Below, piece after piece: positions 21,397-31,003 of a stretch of 38,065 nt of DNA. The stretch covers positions 1-38,065 of the forward strand of contig JAFZEA010000026.1 of NCBI GenBank assembly GCA_017560905.1, given 5' to 3'. The notes under the pieces are model-generated. The model was not told the DNA's origin. It ran no database searches and worked only from the letters and a program-made list of their open reading frames with translations. The DNA comes from Clostridia bacterium. GTDB taxonomy: Bacteria; Bacillota; Clostridia; Oscillospirales; QAKW01. Made by a program: the position numbers and the translations under genes. Numbering within the stretch: the stretch's first letter is position 1; each line of letters opens with the position of its first letter.

Positions 21397-22317
21397 TTAC
21401 AAAGATTGCGCCAGTGCGATCCATAGCGGCATAGTGATGATGGAGGCCAGATTGCTGAGCGCTATGCTCATACTTGACCGTCCCGTATCCTGCCCGAATT
21501 GGGCGGCAAACATAACGGTATTGGTGGCGGTGGGAACACAGGACATCAGCGCAAAGCCGACCAGCAGGTTTCCTCTAATGCCCAACAGATAGCTGACACC
21601 GATGGTTACTGCGGGCAGAAAGATCAGTTTGATGACAAGTACGATATAATTTTCTTTGATCTTAAAGATAGAGGACAGCTTGGTGGCGCCAAGATACGCG
21701 CCCAGCATGATCATAGCCAAAGGCGTATTGAGGTTTGAGAGATGGGTCAGCGGCTGCAGCAGTATTTTCGGAAGCTCTACGTTCAGTAAAAACAGCGGCA
21801 GACCCAGCGCAATGCCGATGGTGCCGGGGTTGACGAGAATTTTAAAAAGGTTGATCTTAACCCCTTTGTTCATAATGGAGGCGCCGTGGGTAAAGCAAAA
21901 GAGGTTGAATATAAAGATCATTACCGAGCAGATAAATACGCCCGTACTCTGCAGTAGCGCCTGCGACAGCGGTATGCCCATAAATCCCATATTGCCGTAC
22001 ATTGCGGCGTATTTGTATACCGCGGGGGCGGGGGAACGATTGAACATAAAGCCGGTCAGTATCACCCCAAACAGATGAAAGGCAAATCCGCCGATCATCG
22101 CAAACAGCAGCAGCTTCAGCGTGTCAGCCGAGGGATCCAGCTGGAGGAAAGAATGACACACAACGCTGGGGGTGACAATGTAAAACACCAGCCCGTTGCA
22201 CAGCTTTGCCACTTTGTCTGTAAACAGACCGCCCTTGTGACAGAAAAAACCAACCATAGCCAACAGTGCAAGTATTGCCACCTGACTGAAGGCGATCCAC
22301 ATATTTTGCAAAAACAT
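21397..22317 (-). CDS. AEC family transporter (auxin efflux carrier type)
   Basis: A 306-residue membrane protein with about ten hydrophobic segments arranged as two halves. AEC features are the N-terminal VAILALLAMVGFFCHKGGLF, FYIVTPSVVCHSFLQ, AAMYGNMGFMGIPL (the crossover region), LNTPLAMIMLGAYLG and MSCVPTATNTVMFAAQFG in the second half. Bacterial members export or exchange organic acids such as malate, but the substrate here is unknown. It starts 4 bases after the murC stop codon, so it is probably co-transcribed with murC, an unusual partner for cell-wall synthesis. Confidence 0.92.
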   Translation of the reverse strand: MFLQNMWIAFSQVAILALLAMVGFFCHKGGLFTDKVAKLCNGLVFYIVTPSVVCHSFLQLDPSADTLKLLLFAMIGGFAFHLFGVILTGFMFNRSPAPAVYKYAAMYGNMGFMGIPLSQALLQSTGVFICSVMIFIFNLFCFTHGASIMNKGVKINLFKILVNPGTIGIALGLPLFLLNVELPKILLQPLTHLSNLNTPLAMIMLGAYLGATKLSSIFKIKENYIVLVIKLIFLPAVTIGVSYLLGIRGNLLVGFALMSCVPTATNTVMFAAQFGQDTGRSSMSIALSNLASIITMPLWIALAQSL

Positions 22318-22321
22318 ATAG

Positions 22322-23692
22322 TTATTCCATCTCCAGCAGCTTTGCGATCTGATTGACGTTTCCTGCGCCCATCAGGATAAAGCATCCGTTGGGGGCGGCG
22401 CAGTCGGTGATGTATTTTGCAATGTTGGTAAAGTCACCGATGTATTCACTGCCCTCGATCTTATCTCTGAGATCGGTGATCTTAACGCCGATGGTGTTGA
22501 TCTCACGGGCACTGTAGATATCGGTAACGACCACCTTGTCGGCGGCAGAGAGTGCCGTGGCAAACTCGTTCATCAGAAAATGCGTTCTGGTAAAGGTGTG
22601 GGGCTGGAAAATGACGGTCACGGGCGCATATCCTGCCGCTTTGGCCGAGGCGATGGTGGCGGCAATTTCGGTGGGATGGTGTGCATAATCGTCTACGATG
22701 ATGGCGCCGTTGACTTTTCCCTTGATCTGGAACCGTCTGTCCGCACCCGTAAAGAGGGAGATACCCTCACTGACTGCGGCGAAGGGGATTCCGTAACTGT
22801 CAGCCGCCGCGATGACGGACAAAGCGTTGAGAACATTGTGCTTGCCGCCTACGTGGAGTGCGACGGGGCCTAACTTCTCACCTTGGCGGTAGGCGGTAAA
22901 GCGTGCGCAAGCCTTGTCAAAGGTGATGTCGTCTGCATAGTAGTCATTGCTCTTGTCAAGTCCGAAGGTGTATGTTTTGACGGGGCAGGCCTTGGCGACG
23001 GGGCGGCAATTTTCGTCATCACCGTTGATGATCAGCGTGCGGGTGATATTGTGTGTAAAGTGTGAAAAGGAATTTTGAATATCCTGCAGATCTTTAAAGA
23101 AATCAAGGTGATCCGCATCCACGTTGAGTACAATGGCGGTATCGGGATAAAAATTCCAAAAAGAGTTGCAGTATTCGCAAGCTTCGTATACACTGTAGTC
23201 GGATGCTCCTATGCGGTAATTGCCGCCGATCAGTGACAGATCGGCACCCACCAATACAGTAGGATCTTGCTCGGCGTGCATAAAGACAGAGGCCAGCATA
23301 GAGGTGGTGGTAGTCTTGCCGTGGGTACCGCTGACAGCGACGGAGCGAGGGTACTGTGTCATCAGCAGACCCAGCAGTGCCGCTCTTTCACAGTGGGGGA
23401 TGGAGTGGGTCTTAACAAATACCAGTTCAGGATTGTTGTCCTTGACAGCGGCGGTATAGACCAGCAGATCGCATCCGATGGCGTTATCGGCGTGGTGACC
23501 GACGGCCACTTCGATGCCGTGCGCCCGCAGGGAGAGTACCGAGGCGGATTCAGAAATGTCAGAGCCTGTGACCTTTTTGCCCTGACTCTTGGCGATCATG
23601 GCAAGGGCAGACATACTGACACCGCCGATACCGGTAAAATGTATGTGCCTAGCATTTTTGAAAATTTCGGAATATTCGGTTATATGACTCAT
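22322..23692 (-). CDS. murC: UDP-N-acetylmuramate--L-alanine ligase
   Basis: A 456-residue Mur ligase that adds L-alanine to UDP-MurNAc in peptidoglycan synthesis. The MurC N-terminal domain has HFTGIGGVSMSALAMIA and VTGSDIS. The ATP loop is SGTHGKTTTTSM, then YEACEYCNSFWNFYPDTAIVLNVDADHLDFF. The C-terminal domain has VDDYAHHPTEIAATI and FQPHTFTRTH, specific to MurC. The start ATG has AGGTG upstream. It is monocistronic or paired with the AEC gene. Confidence 0.97.
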   Translation of the reverse strand: MSHITEYSEIFKNARHIHFTGIGGVSMSALAMIAKSQGKKVTGSDISESASVLSLRAHGIEVAVGHHADNAIGCDLLVYTAAVKDNNPELVFVKTHSIPHCERAALLGLLMTQYPRSVAVSGTHGKTTTTSMLASVFMHAEQDPTVLVGADLSLIGGNYRIGASDYSVYEACEYCNSFWNFYPDTAIVLNVDADHLDFFKDLQDIQNSFSHFTHNITRTLIINGDDENCRPVAKACPVKTYTFGLDKSNDYYADDITFDKACARFTAYRQGEKLGPVALHVGGKHNVLNALSVIAAADSYGIPFAAVSEGISLFTGADRRFQIKGKVNGAIIVDDYAHHPTEIAATIASAKAAGYAPVTVIFQPHTFTRTHFLMNEFATALSAADKVVVTDIYSAREINTIGVKITDLRDKIEGSEYIGDFTNIAKYITDCAAPNGCFILMGAGNVNQIAKLLEME

Positions 23693-23791
23693 AAAAACAC
23701 CTGTTTTCTTATTATTTAGTATTTTTATTATATATCATTCTTTTGCAAAAATAAATAGTTTTCTCAAAAAAGATTATTTACTCCCAGACAC

Positions 23792-23820
23792 TTGAAAAAG
23801 AAACTAGGTTATTATATAAT
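23792..23820 (+). promoter_or_regulatory. Sigma-A promoter of the membrane protein-rpe operon
   Basis: TTGAAA (23792-23797), 17-base spacer and perfect TATAAT (23815-23820). Confidence 0.8.
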
Positions 23821-23852
23821 ATTATGGTATATCTGTGAAAGGAAACACGAGC

Positions 23853-24257
23853 ATGAAAAATATATTTTCCTGGCTTAAAAAGCATATTTATGTTTTAATG
23901 ATATTTATCGGTGTTTTGTTTATCGTGCTGAGTCTTAAAACACAGACAGTGCTGATTACCGACACCGAGAGCGAGCAGTACACGATAGAGCTGCAGTATT
24001 CGGTTTTCGGTTACTGCGTCAGCGCAGTGCCGATGACCACCCAAGCGCAGCCCATTGCCGCCGACTACATCTTTTTGCTGGACGGCGTTGACGAGTCGGT
24101 GACCAAGACGGCAAGTTGGATTTATGAAAAAACGGGTGACGGTGTATCCGTATACGTCAGCGGTTATCCCCGAAACAATACAAAACTGCTGGAACACATT
24201 CAGCGGTTGTTGGCAGAGCAAAATATTGAGGCCATCAAATTGGATCCTCAATCCTAA
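23853..24257 (+). CDS. Single-pass membrane protein of unknown function
   Basis: A 134-residue protein. I do not recognise a family. Residues about 12-31 form one membrane helix (YVLMIFIGVLFIVLSL) after a short basic N-terminus, and the rest is predicted to be outside the membrane. The outer part has an alternating polar/hydrophobic pattern (TIELQYSVFGYCVSAVP, then ADYIFLLDGVD) and a helical end, suggesting a small globular domain. The ATG at 23853 with AAAGGAAAC upstream is preferred over a GTG at 23835. It lies 13 bases before rpe and has its own promoter. Confidence 0.75.
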   Translation: MKNIFSWLKKHIYVLMIFIGVLFIVLSLKTQTVLITDTESEQYTIELQYSVFGYCVSAVPMTTQAQPIAADYIFLLDGVDESVTKTASWIYEKTGDGVSVYVSGYPRNNTKLLEHIQRLLAEQNIEAIKLDPQS

Positions 24258-24270
24258 GGAGGTTATTATT

Positions 24271-24924
24271 ATGAACATTCTTTCCCCTTCAATTTTGGCC
24301 AGTGATTTTGCACATCTTGCAGAGGCCGCTGAAATGGTGGCGCACGGCGGTGCCAAGTGGTTGCACATCGATGTTATGGACGGTCATTTCGTGCCCAATC
24401 TTTCACTGGGACCCGATGTTGTAAAGTGTTTGCGCCGTTTTAGCGATCTGGTGTTTGACGTGCATCTGATGATCGATACCCCCGAAAAATATATTGATAC
24501 CTTTATGGAGGCAGGCAGTGATATCATCACCTTCCACGTAGAGAGTACCCGGGTGCCGCTTGATGTCATCGAGCGTGTGCACGCCGCAGGAAAGCGGGTG
24601 GGGATCACCCTCAAGCCCGGCACACCCGTGGAGAGTCTGGTACCCTATCTTGATCGGGTGGATGTGGTGCTGGTGATGACGGTAGAGCCGGGATTTGGCG
24701 GACAGTCCTTTATGGAGGATCAACTGGAAAAAGCAAGATTTCTTAAAAAATACAAGGATGAGAACGGTCTTGCCTATGATATCGAGGTAGACGGCGGAGT
24801 TAATCTTCGCAACGTTCGTGCTTGTCTGGCGGCAGGCATCAATGTCATCGTGGCGGGCAGCTCGGTCTATAAGGGCGATGCCGCCAAAAATGCCGCAGAC
24901 TTTATGAGAGTATTGGGAGAATAA
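24271..24924 (+). CDS. rpe: Ribulose-phosphate 3-epimerase
   Basis: A 217-residue TIM barrel that interconverts ribulose 5-phosphate and xylulose 5-phosphate in the pentose phosphate pathway. Motifs are ILSPSILASDF, KWLHIDVMDGHFVPN (metal ligands H32 and D34), VFDVHLMI (histidine ligand), LVMTVEPGFGGQSF and IEVDGGVN (catalytic aspartate), and VIVAGSSVYKG at the phosphate site. An upstream in-frame extension to 24124 exists, but AAGGAGG directly before 24271 and the family N-terminus fix the start here. Confidence 0.97.
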   Translation: MNILSPSILASDFAHLAEAAEMVAHGGAKWLHIDVMDGHFVPNLSLGPDVVKCLRRFSDLVFDVHLMIDTPEKYIDTFMEAGSDIITFHVESTRVPLDVIERVHAAGKRVGITLKPGTPVESLVPYLDRVDVVLVMTVEPGFGGQSFMEDQLEKARFLKKYKDENGLAYDIEVDGGVNLRNVRACLAAGINVIVAGSSVYKGDAAKNAADFMRVLGE

Positions 24925-24925
24925 G

Positions 24926-26167
24926 ATGGAATATACTGAGCAGCTTCTTTCTCTGCGGGATAAAGCAATGAAGCGTGCGGCCGTCGGCTTTGCTGAGGCA
25001 GAGCGTATCGCCTTTATTACTGCAGAGCGTGTTTTGAACGCTTTTCAGGCGGAGCGTGTACGGGCAGGTTATCTGCAGGGCAGTACAGGCTACGGCTACG
25101 ATGACCAGGGGCGTGATGCGCTTGATCGTGTCTATGCCAGAGCGCTGGAAGCGGAGGATGCGTTGGTGCGCCCTCATATCATTTCGGGTACCCACGCGCT
25201 GACCATTGGTCTGTTCGCCATACTTCGTCCGGGGGATATTATGCTGTCCGTCACGGGCAAGCCCTATGATACGCTGGATAACGTCATTGGTATTCAGCCG
25301 GGCGGTGACGGCTCGCTGATGGATTTTGGTGTTAAATACGACCAGGTTGATTTCTTGTCCGGCGGCAAAATCGACTTTGACGGTATCGCCGCAAAGGTTC
25401 GCCTCGGTGTCCGTATGGTCTATATTCAAAAGTCCAAGGGATATCAGGACAGACCGACCCTTTCCGCGGAGCAGATCGGTGAGATCTGCCGACTTGTCAA
25501 GAAAATCGATCCCAATGTCTGTGTTATGGTAGACAACTGTTACGGTGAATTTACCGAGGAACACGAGCCTACTTATTACGGTGTTGACCTTATGGCAGGC
25601 TCACTGATCAAAAACCCCGGCGGCGGTATTGCCAAGATCGGCGGTTATCTGGCAGGCAAGGCCTGGGCAATCGAAAAATGTGCGCAGCGCACCACGATGC
25701 CCGGTGTGGGCAGAGAGAGCGGTGCCACACTCAATACACTGCAGGATTTTTATCAGGGATTTTTTCTGGCACCCCACACGGTATTGCAGGCCAAAAAGGT
25801 GGCGATTTTTGCCTCTGCGCTGTTTGAGGAAATGGGTTACCGTGTAGATCCTCTGTGCGACGGTTTTCGTGGCGACATCATTCAAACGGTAGTCTGCGGC
25901 AGGCCCGAGGGTCTGATTGCTTTTTGTAAGGGTATACAGGCGGGCGCACCCGTGGACAGCTACGTTACCCCCGAGCCGTGGGCAATGCCCGGCTACACCG
26001 ACCCTGTCATTATGGCGGCAGGCTCTTTTGTGGGTGGCGCTTCCATTGAACTTTCGGCAGACGGCCCGATGCGTGACCCCTACATAGCCTTTTTCCAAGG
26101 GGGACTGACCTTTGAAACGGGCATCATCGGCATACTCCGTGCCGCCGAAGAAATGTTGAAACTTTAA
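24926..26167 (+). CDS. Methionine gamma-lyase-like PLP enzyme (aluminium-resistance/YnbB family)
   Basis: A 413-residue fold-type I PLP enzyme of the YnbB group, long annotated as aluminium resistance protein and related to methionine gamma-lyase and cystathionine enzymes. Markers are GSTGYGYDDQGRDALDRVYARAL (read as two pieces around residue 53-75), RPHIISGTHALTIGLFA, CVMVDNCYGEFTEEHEP and the PLP lysine K229 in SLIKNPGGGIAKIGGYLAG. Its substrate is not established. It starts 1 base after the rpe stop codon, so the two are co-translated. Confidence 0.9.
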   Translation: MEYTEQLLSLRDKAMKRAAVGFAEAERIAFITAERVLNAFQAERVRAGYLQGSTGYGYDDQGRDALDRVYARALEAEDALVRPHIISGTHALTIGLFAILRPGDIMLSVTGKPYDTLDNVIGIQPGGDGSLMDFGVKYDQVDFLSGGKIDFDGIAAKVRLGVRMVYIQKSKGYQDRPTLSAEQIGEICRLVKKIDPNVCVMVDNCYGEFTEEHEPTYYGVDLMAGSLIKNPGGGIAKIGGYLAGKAWAIEKCAQRTTMPGVGRESGATLNTLQDFYQGFFLAPHTVLQAKKVAIFASALFEEMGYRVDPLCDGFRGDIIQTVVCGRPEGLIAFCKGIQAGAPVDSYVTPEPWAMPGYTDPVIMAAGSFVGGASIELSADGPMRDPYIAFFQGGLTFETGIIGILRAAEEMLKL

Positions 26168-26246
26168 GAAATATGGTCTCTTTTCAAAAGAGGCCATATT
26201 TTTTATATATTATTTTTAAAAAATGCTTTATTTTATATATCTCTTG

Positions 26247-26255
26247 TGCTATAAT
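26247..26255 (+). promoter_or_regulatory. Extended -10 promoter of the ruvCAB operon
   Basis: TGCTATAAT is a perfect extended -10 element, TGn plus TATAAT, with no good -35 box. It lies 35 bases before the ruvC GTG. Confidence 0.6.
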
Positions 26256-26289
26256 ATATTCTGTATTATTGTATGATGGAGGAGTAGGC

Positions 26290-26781
26290 GTGATTATTTT
26301 GGGTATCGACCCCGGCTATGCCACCGTAGGTTACGGTGTGATCTCCCGTGAGGGACATTCGTTTCGCACACTGGATTACGGTGCCGTGACCACACCGGCG
26401 GGTATGCCCTTTGCCGAGCGCCTGGAGATCATATATCGGGAAATCGGCGAGCTTATTGAACACTTTAAACCCGATATGATGAGCATTGAAAAATTGTTTT
26501 TTAACACCAACATCACCACGGGCATCGAGGTTGCCCACGCCAGAGGTGTGATACTGCTTTCTGCCGTGCAGCACGGTCTGCCCTTTAAGGAGTATACGCC
26601 CCTGCAGGTCAAGCAGGCGGTGGTGGGCTACGGTCAGGCGGAGAAGAAGCAGGTGATGCTGATGACACAGAATCTTTTGCATCTCTCACAGCTGCCCCGA
26701 CCCGACGATGCCGCCGATGCACTGGCGCTGGCGGTATGTCTGGCACACTCGACCAATTCACTTTTGGAGGAATACAAATGA
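26290..26781 (+). CDS. ruvC: Crossover junction endodeoxyribonuclease RuvC
   Basis: A 163-residue Holliday junction resolvase. The RNase H-like fold begins IILGIDPGYATVGYGV with the catalytic D7. Other acidic residues lie in MSIEKLFF and in RPDDAADALALA near the C-terminus; KEYTPLQVKQAVVGYGQAEKKQV is the usual DNA-binding region. I start at GTG 26290 because GGAGGAG lies 6 bases upstream and the N-terminus then matches the family; the longer reading from 26173 has an unrelated AT-rich leader. It overlaps ruvA by 4 bases. Confidence 0.96.
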   Translation: MIILGIDPGYATVGYGVISREGHSFRTLDYGAVTTPAGMPFAERLEIIYREIGELIEHFKPDMMSIEKLFFNTNITTGIEVAHARGVILLSAVQHGLPFKEYTPLQVKQAVVGYGQAEKKQVMLMTQNLLHLSQLPRPDDAADALALAVCLAHSTNSLLEEYK

Positions 26782-27380
26782 TCTATTCGCTCAACGGTAT
26801 ATTACTTGAAAAAGATATCGGCACTGCCGTCATTGACTGTAACGGCGTAGGCTTTGCGGTCAGCATCACAAGCAACTGTCTGTCACTGCTGCCCGATGTG
26901 GGAGACAGAGTGTTGCTCTTTACCCACCTCAACGTACGTGAGGATGCGATGGAGCTGATCGGCTTTTGCGACCCCGACGAGAGAGATTGCTACCGACTTC
27001 TTACGGGCGTCAGCGGTGTAGGGCCCAAGATGGCGCTGTCCATTTTGTCCGAGCTTTCTCCCGAGCGCTTTGCGGTCAGCGTGGTCAGCGGCGACCAAGC
27101 CAGTTTGACCAAGGCCAGCGGCGTGGGTGCCAAACTGGCGCAGCGCATCATTCTCGAGCTTAAGGACAAGGTGCAAAAGGAACTGCCTGCCTTACTGCAG
27201 GGCAAGAGTGTAGAGCCGGTACGTCAGGGTCAGGGAGAAAAGAGTGCCGAGGTCATCGGCGCATTGATGGCGCTGGGATATACTCAGCACGAGGCCAAGC
27301 GTGCCATCGGACACATAGATATAGCAGATATGACGGTAGAACAGGCCATCAAAGCGGCTTTGGTTCAACTGATGGGGTGA
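26778..27380 (+). CDS. ruvA: Holliday junction branch migration protein RuvA
   Basis: A 200-residue RuvA. The N-terminal OB-fold domain is [12 protein letters not shown] to MELIGF. The central helix-hairpin-helix region has [17 protein letters not shown] and [19 protein letters not shown], which contact junction DNA. The C-terminal domain, [21 protein letters not shown], binds RuvB. The ATG overlaps the ruvC stop (ATGA), with TGGAGGAAT upstream. Confidence 0.97.
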   Translation: MIYSLNGILLEKDIGTAVIDCNGVGFAVSITSNCLSLLPDVGDRVLLFTHLNVREDAMELIGFCDPDERDCYRLLTGVSGVGPKMALSILSELSPERFAVSVVSGDQASLTKASGVGAKLAQRIILELKDKVQKELPALLQGKSVEPVRQGQGEKSAEVIGALMALGYTQHEAKRAIGHIDIADMTVEQAIKAALVQLMG

Positions 27381-27384
27381 GAAT

Positions 27385-28419
27385 ATGATTGAATCCGGAT
27401 TTACTGATAACGAGCCAAGAGTATTGGCTCCGCAACTGGACAAGCGGGAGGCAGACAGTGAGGACAGCCTGCGCCCCTCCAAACTCAAAGATTATATCGG
27501 TCAGACCAAGGTGAAGGAAAATCTGAGCATTTTCATTGATGCCGCCAAACAAAGAGGGGAGAGCCTTGACCACTGTTTGCTGTACGGCCCTCCGGGACTC
27601 GGCAAGACTACATTGGCAGGTATTATAGCCAAGGAAATGAATGTCGGTCTGCGCGTGACCTCAGGTCCTGCGATTGAAAAAGCGGGCGACTTGGCCGCCA
27701 TTGTGACTTCACTGCAACCGGGGGACGTGCTTTTTATCGACGAGATCCATCGTCTCAGCCGTGCGGTAGAGGAAGTGCTCTATCCCGCCATGGAGGATTT
27801 TGCGGTGGATATTATGCTGGGTAAGGGGCCTTCTGCCCGTTCCATTCGGCTGGATCTTCCCAAGTTTACCCTGATCGGCGCCACCACCAGAGCAGGCCAG
27901 ATATCCTCGCCTATGCGTGATCGTTTCGGTGTCAGCCTGCGACTGGAACTTTATACCACAGATGAGCTGGCGGAAATCGTAGACAGAAGCGCAGGGATAC
28001 TGAATATTCCCATTGATCCCAAGGGCGCCATTGAAATCGCTAAGCGCTCCCGCGGTACACCCCGTATTGTTAACCGTATGCTCAAAAGAGTGCGGGATTT
28101 CGCTCAGGTCAAGGGTGACGGTGTCATCACTGCCGAGATCGCAGATCTGGCGCTCAAGGCACTGGAGATCGACGAGCTGGGACTGGACAATATCGACCGC
28201 AGAATGTTGCGCTCTATCATAGAAAATTTTGCAGGCGGCCCCGTAGGATTGGAAACATTGGCGGCCACCATTGGCGAAGAAGCGATAACGTTGGAAGACG
28301 TGTACGAGCCGTACTTATTACAGATCGGATTTCTGTCCCGCACCCCTCGCGGCCGCGTGGCAACGCCCAAGGCGTATGAACATCTGGGCATTCCGTTCAA
28401 AGGACAAATGACTTTTTAA
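27385..28419 (+). CDS. ruvB: Holliday junction branch migration helicase RuvB
   Basis: A 344-residue AAA+ motor that drives branch migration with RuvA. Motifs are [13 protein letters not shown], Walker [10 protein letters not shown], Walker [11 protein letters not shown], sensor [19 protein letters not shown] with the arginine finger, and the C-terminal winged helix including [23 protein letters not shown]. ruvC, ruvA and ruvB are complete and contiguous. Confidence 0.98.
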   Translation: MIESGFTDNEPRVLAPQLDKREADSEDSLRPSKLKDYIGQTKVKENLSIFIDAAKQRGESLDHCLLYGPPGLGKTTLAGIIAKEMNVGLRVTSGPAIEKAGDLAAIVTSLQPGDVLFIDEIHRLSRAVEEVLYPAMEDFAVDIMLGKGPSARSIRLDLPKFTLIGATTRAGQISSPMRDRFGVSLRLELYTTDELAEIVDRSAGILNIPIDPKGAIEIAKRSRGTPRIVNRMLKRVRDFAQVKGDGVITAEIADLALKALEIDELGLDNIDRRMLRSIIENFAGGPVGLETLAATIGEEAITLEDVYEPYLLQIGFLSRTPRGRVATPKAYEHLGIPFKGQMTF

Positions 28420-28429
28420 GGAGACTATT

Positions 28430-29290
28430 ATGTGGGTAGCAGATCAATGGCAGGACTATAAACTGCTGGATGCCACAAACGGTGAAAAACTGGAGGATTG
28501 GAGCGGACACATTCTCATCCGTCCCGATCCCCAAGCGATTTGGAAAACGCCCAAGGCGCATCCGGGCTGGCGAAAGGCGCATGCCCGCTATGCCCGTTCC
28601 CGTACCGGTGGCGGACATTGGGATGTCAAGGCATTGCCTGAGAGCTGGCAAGTTCATTACAGAGATCTGACCTTTCAGGTAAAACCGATGAACTTCAAGC
28701 ATACGGGACTTTTCCCCGAGCAGGCCACCAACTGGGACTTTATGGCGCAAAAGATCAAGGACGCTGACCGAGAGATCAAGGTACTCAATCTTTTTGCCTA
28801 CACGGGCGGAGCTACAATGGCTTGCGCCAAGGCGGGCGCCAAAGTGGTACACGTGGATGCCGCTAAGGGTATGGTAGCCTGGGCCAAGGAAAATGCGGCG
28901 CTTTGCGGATTGGCAGAGCATCCCATCCGCTATATCGTGGACGACTGTGTCAAATTCGTGGAACGGGAGATCCGACGCGGTAACCGTTACGACGGTATCG
29001 TTATGGATCCGCCCTCCTACGGCAGAGGTCCCGGCGGCGAGGTGTGGAAGCTGGAGGAAAAACTGTTTGACCTGATCACACTGTGTCAGCAGGTGCTCAG
29101 CGACGATCCGTTGTTTTTCCTTGTCAATTCTTATTCTACGGGACTGAGTGCCTCGGTTATGGCCTATATGGTACATCAGACCGTGGCTGGGAGTTTCGGC
29201 GGTCAGGTGGTTGCAGATGAGATCGGGCTTCCCGTCGAGGGACAGAACATCAATTTCCCTGCAGGCGCCACCGCAAGATGGAGTAAATAA
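28430..29290 (+). CDS. Class I SAM-dependent RNA methyltransferase (RlmI/RlmK-like)
   Basis: A 286-residue methyltransferase. The SAM loop is KVLNLFAYTGGATMACAKAGA, followed by VVHVDAAKGMV, and the catalytic or base-flipping motif is IVMDPPSYGRGPGG. The pattern LFAYTGG plus DPPSYGRG is typical of 23S rRNA cytosine-5 or guanine methyltransferases of the RlmI/RlmL C-terminal type. No PUA domain is present. The first 100 residues (LPESWQVHYRDLTFQVKPMNFKH region) match the family's unusual N-terminal module. The target base is unknown. It overlaps the ecfA1 start by one base. Confidence 0.88.
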   Translation: MWVADQWQDYKLLDATNGEKLEDWSGHILIRPDPQAIWKTPKAHPGWRKAHARYARSRTGGGHWDVKALPESWQVHYRDLTFQVKPMNFKHTGLFPEQATNWDFMAQKIKDADREIKVLNLFAYTGGATMACAKAGAKVVHVDAAKGMVAWAKENAALCGLAEHPIRYIVDDCVKFVEREIRRGNRYDGIVMDPPSYGRGPGGEVWKLEEKLFDLITLCQQVLSDDPLFFLVNSYSTGLSASVMAYMVHQTVAGSFGGQVVADEIGLPVEGQNINFPAGATARWSK

Positions 29291-30168
29291 TGAGTATTTT
29301 AGAAGCCAAAAATTTAAGCTTTACCTATTCCGAAGAGGACGGCAAAGGAGAAGAGGTACTGCACGACGTGTCACTGTCTGTTGAGGAGGGCAGTTTTGTT
29401 GCCATTCTCGGACATAACGGTTGCGGTAAGAGTACCCTTGCCAAGCATTTCAACGGCATCCTGTTGCCTTGCGGCGGCGAGGTGTATGCGATCGGAATGT
29501 CCACCTCGGAGGAAAAGAATATACCCAAGCTTCGCAAAAACGTAGGTATGGTATTTCAGAATCCCGACAACCAGATCATTGCCACCGTGGTAGAAGAGGA
29601 CGTGGCATTCGCTCTGGAAAATCTGGGTGTACCGCACGACGAGATGGAAAAGCGGGTGAGTGAAGCGCTGGACATTGTGGATATGCTGGCCTTTCGCAAG
29701 CATGCGCCGCACCTGCTGTCCGGCGGACAAAAGCAGAGGGTGGCAATCGCCGGCATTATTGCTATGCGCCCCCGTGTGCTCATCCTCGACGAGCCCACCG
29801 CTATGCTTGACCCCAAGGGACGTAAAGAGGTTATGCACGCTCTCCACCGTCTTAATAGGCAGGAGGGCATTACCGTACTGCTTATTACGCACTATATGGA
29901 CGAGGCGGTACAGGCTGATCGTGTGGTCGTGATGAACGAGGGCAAAGTATTGCTGGATGACACCCCCGCAGAGGTGTTTCAGAATATCGGCTTATTGCAA
30001 AGTGTGGCGCTGGACGTGCCGCAATCCGCAGAACTGATGTATCAGCTGCGGCATGAAGATGTTAAGGTACCCTTGTCGGTGCTGACGGACCAAGAATGCG
30101 TAGAGGTACTCGCTGACCTATTGGAGGGAAAATACGGTGATTATCGAAACCAAAAATTTAACACATAA
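29290..30168 (+). CDS. ecfA1: Energy-coupling factor transporter ATPase A1
   Basis: A 292-residue ABC ATPase of the ECF vitamin transporter core. It has Walker A GHNGCGKST, Q-loop VFQNPDNQIIA, signature LLSGGQKQRVAIAG, Walker B LILDEPTAMLDP and the H-loop LLITHYMDEAVQADRVVVM. The NPDNQ Q-loop is typical for EcfA1. It pairs with EcfA2 to power group II ECF transporters that share different substrate-binding S components; no S component is present here. Confidence 0.95.
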   Translation: MSILEAKNLSFTYSEEDGKGEEVLHDVSLSVEEGSFVAILGHNGCGKSTLAKHFNGILLPCGGEVYAIGMSTSEEKNIPKLRKNVGMVFQNPDNQIIATVVEEDVAFALENLGVPHDEMEKRVSEALDIVDMLAFRKHAPHLLSGGQKQRVAIAGIIAMRPRVLILDEPTAMLDPKGRKEVMHALHRLNRQEGITVLLITHYMDEAVQADRVVVMNEGKVLLDDTPAEVFQNIGLLQSVALDVPQSAELMYQLRHEDVKVPLSVLTDQECVEVLADLLEGKYGDYRNQKFNT

Positions 30169-31003
30169 ATATTCGGTAGGCACTCCCTTTGAGAAGGTGG
30201 CGTTGGACAACATCAATCTGCAGATTGAGGAGGGAGCGTATGTGGGTCTTATCGGGCACACGGGCTCGGGTAAGAGCACGCTCATTTCCCATCTGAATGC
30301 TATTTTGCAGCCCACTGAGGGACAGGTACTGATCGACGGCACCGATCTGTGGGCTTGCTCCAAGGCAGAGCGTATCGCCACCCGTTTTAAAGTGGGACTG
30401 GTGTTTCAGTACCCCGAGTATCAACTCTTTGAGGAAACGGTCTATAAGGATATCGCCTTCGGTCCTAAAAATATGAAGTTGTCTGACGAGGAAATCGAGC
30501 GCAGAGTGCGCAGCAGTTTGGCCTTTGTAGGACTGAAGGAGAGTTTGCTGGAAAAATCACCCTTTGATCTTTCGGGCGGGCAAAAGCGCAGAGTGGCCAT
30601 TGCAGGTGTGATGGCACTGGAGCCAAAGGTACTGATTCTTGATGAGCCTGCAGCAGGCCTTGACCCCAAGGGGCGGGATGAGATACTGGCAAGGCTGAGA
30701 GATTACCATAAAGAAACGGGCAGTACCGTGCTTTTGGTCAGCCATTCTATGGAGGATATCGCGCGTAATGCGCAGAGCGCCATCGTTATGGAGGACGGCA
30801 GACTCAAAATGCACGCTCCCGTTGAGGAAGTGTTTCGTCATACCGACGAGTTGACCGCTATGGGTCTTGACGTGCCGCAGATCACCCGTGTCTTTTTCTC
30901 ACTCAAAGAAAAAGGGTATGACGTCAGCACTGATATCTATACCATTGAAGCGGCCAAAAGGGAAATTCTCTCTCATCTGAAGGGAGGGAAGCATCGTGAT
31001 TAA
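30137..31003 (+). CDS. ecfA2: Energy-coupling factor transporter ATPase A2
   Basis: A 288-residue ABC ATPase. Motifs are Walker A GHTGSGKST, Q-loop VFQYPEYQLFEETVYKDIAFGPKN (typical EcfA2), signature LSGGQKRRVAIAG, Walker B LILDEPAAGLDP and H-loop VSHSMEDIA. It starts at a GTG 32 bases inside the end of ecfA1, with GGAGGG 8 bases upstream, and overlaps ecfT by 8 bases. Confidence 0.95.
   Translation: MIIETKNLTHKYSVGTPFEKVALDNINLQIEEGAYVGLIGHTGSGKSTLISHLNAILQPTEGQVLIDGTDLWACSKAERIATRFKVGLVFQYPEYQLFEETVYKDIAFGPKNMKLSDEEIERRVRSSLAFVGLKESLLEKSPFDLSGGQKRRVAIAGVMALEPKVLILDEPAAGLDPKGRDEILARLRDYHKETGSTVLLVSHSMEDIARNAQSAIVMEDGRLKMHAPVEEVFRHTDELTAMGLDVPQITRVFFSLKEKGYDVSTDIYTIEAAKREILSHLKGGKHRD

Noticed and set aside
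24124-24270. N-terminal extension of rpe
   Set aside because: It overlaps the upstream membrane protein gene in another frame, and AAGGAGG marks the start at 24271.
26173-26289. N-terminal extension of ruvC
   Set aside because: The extension is coded by an AT-rich intergenic stretch that contains the promoter; the family N-terminus begins at the GTG at 26290.
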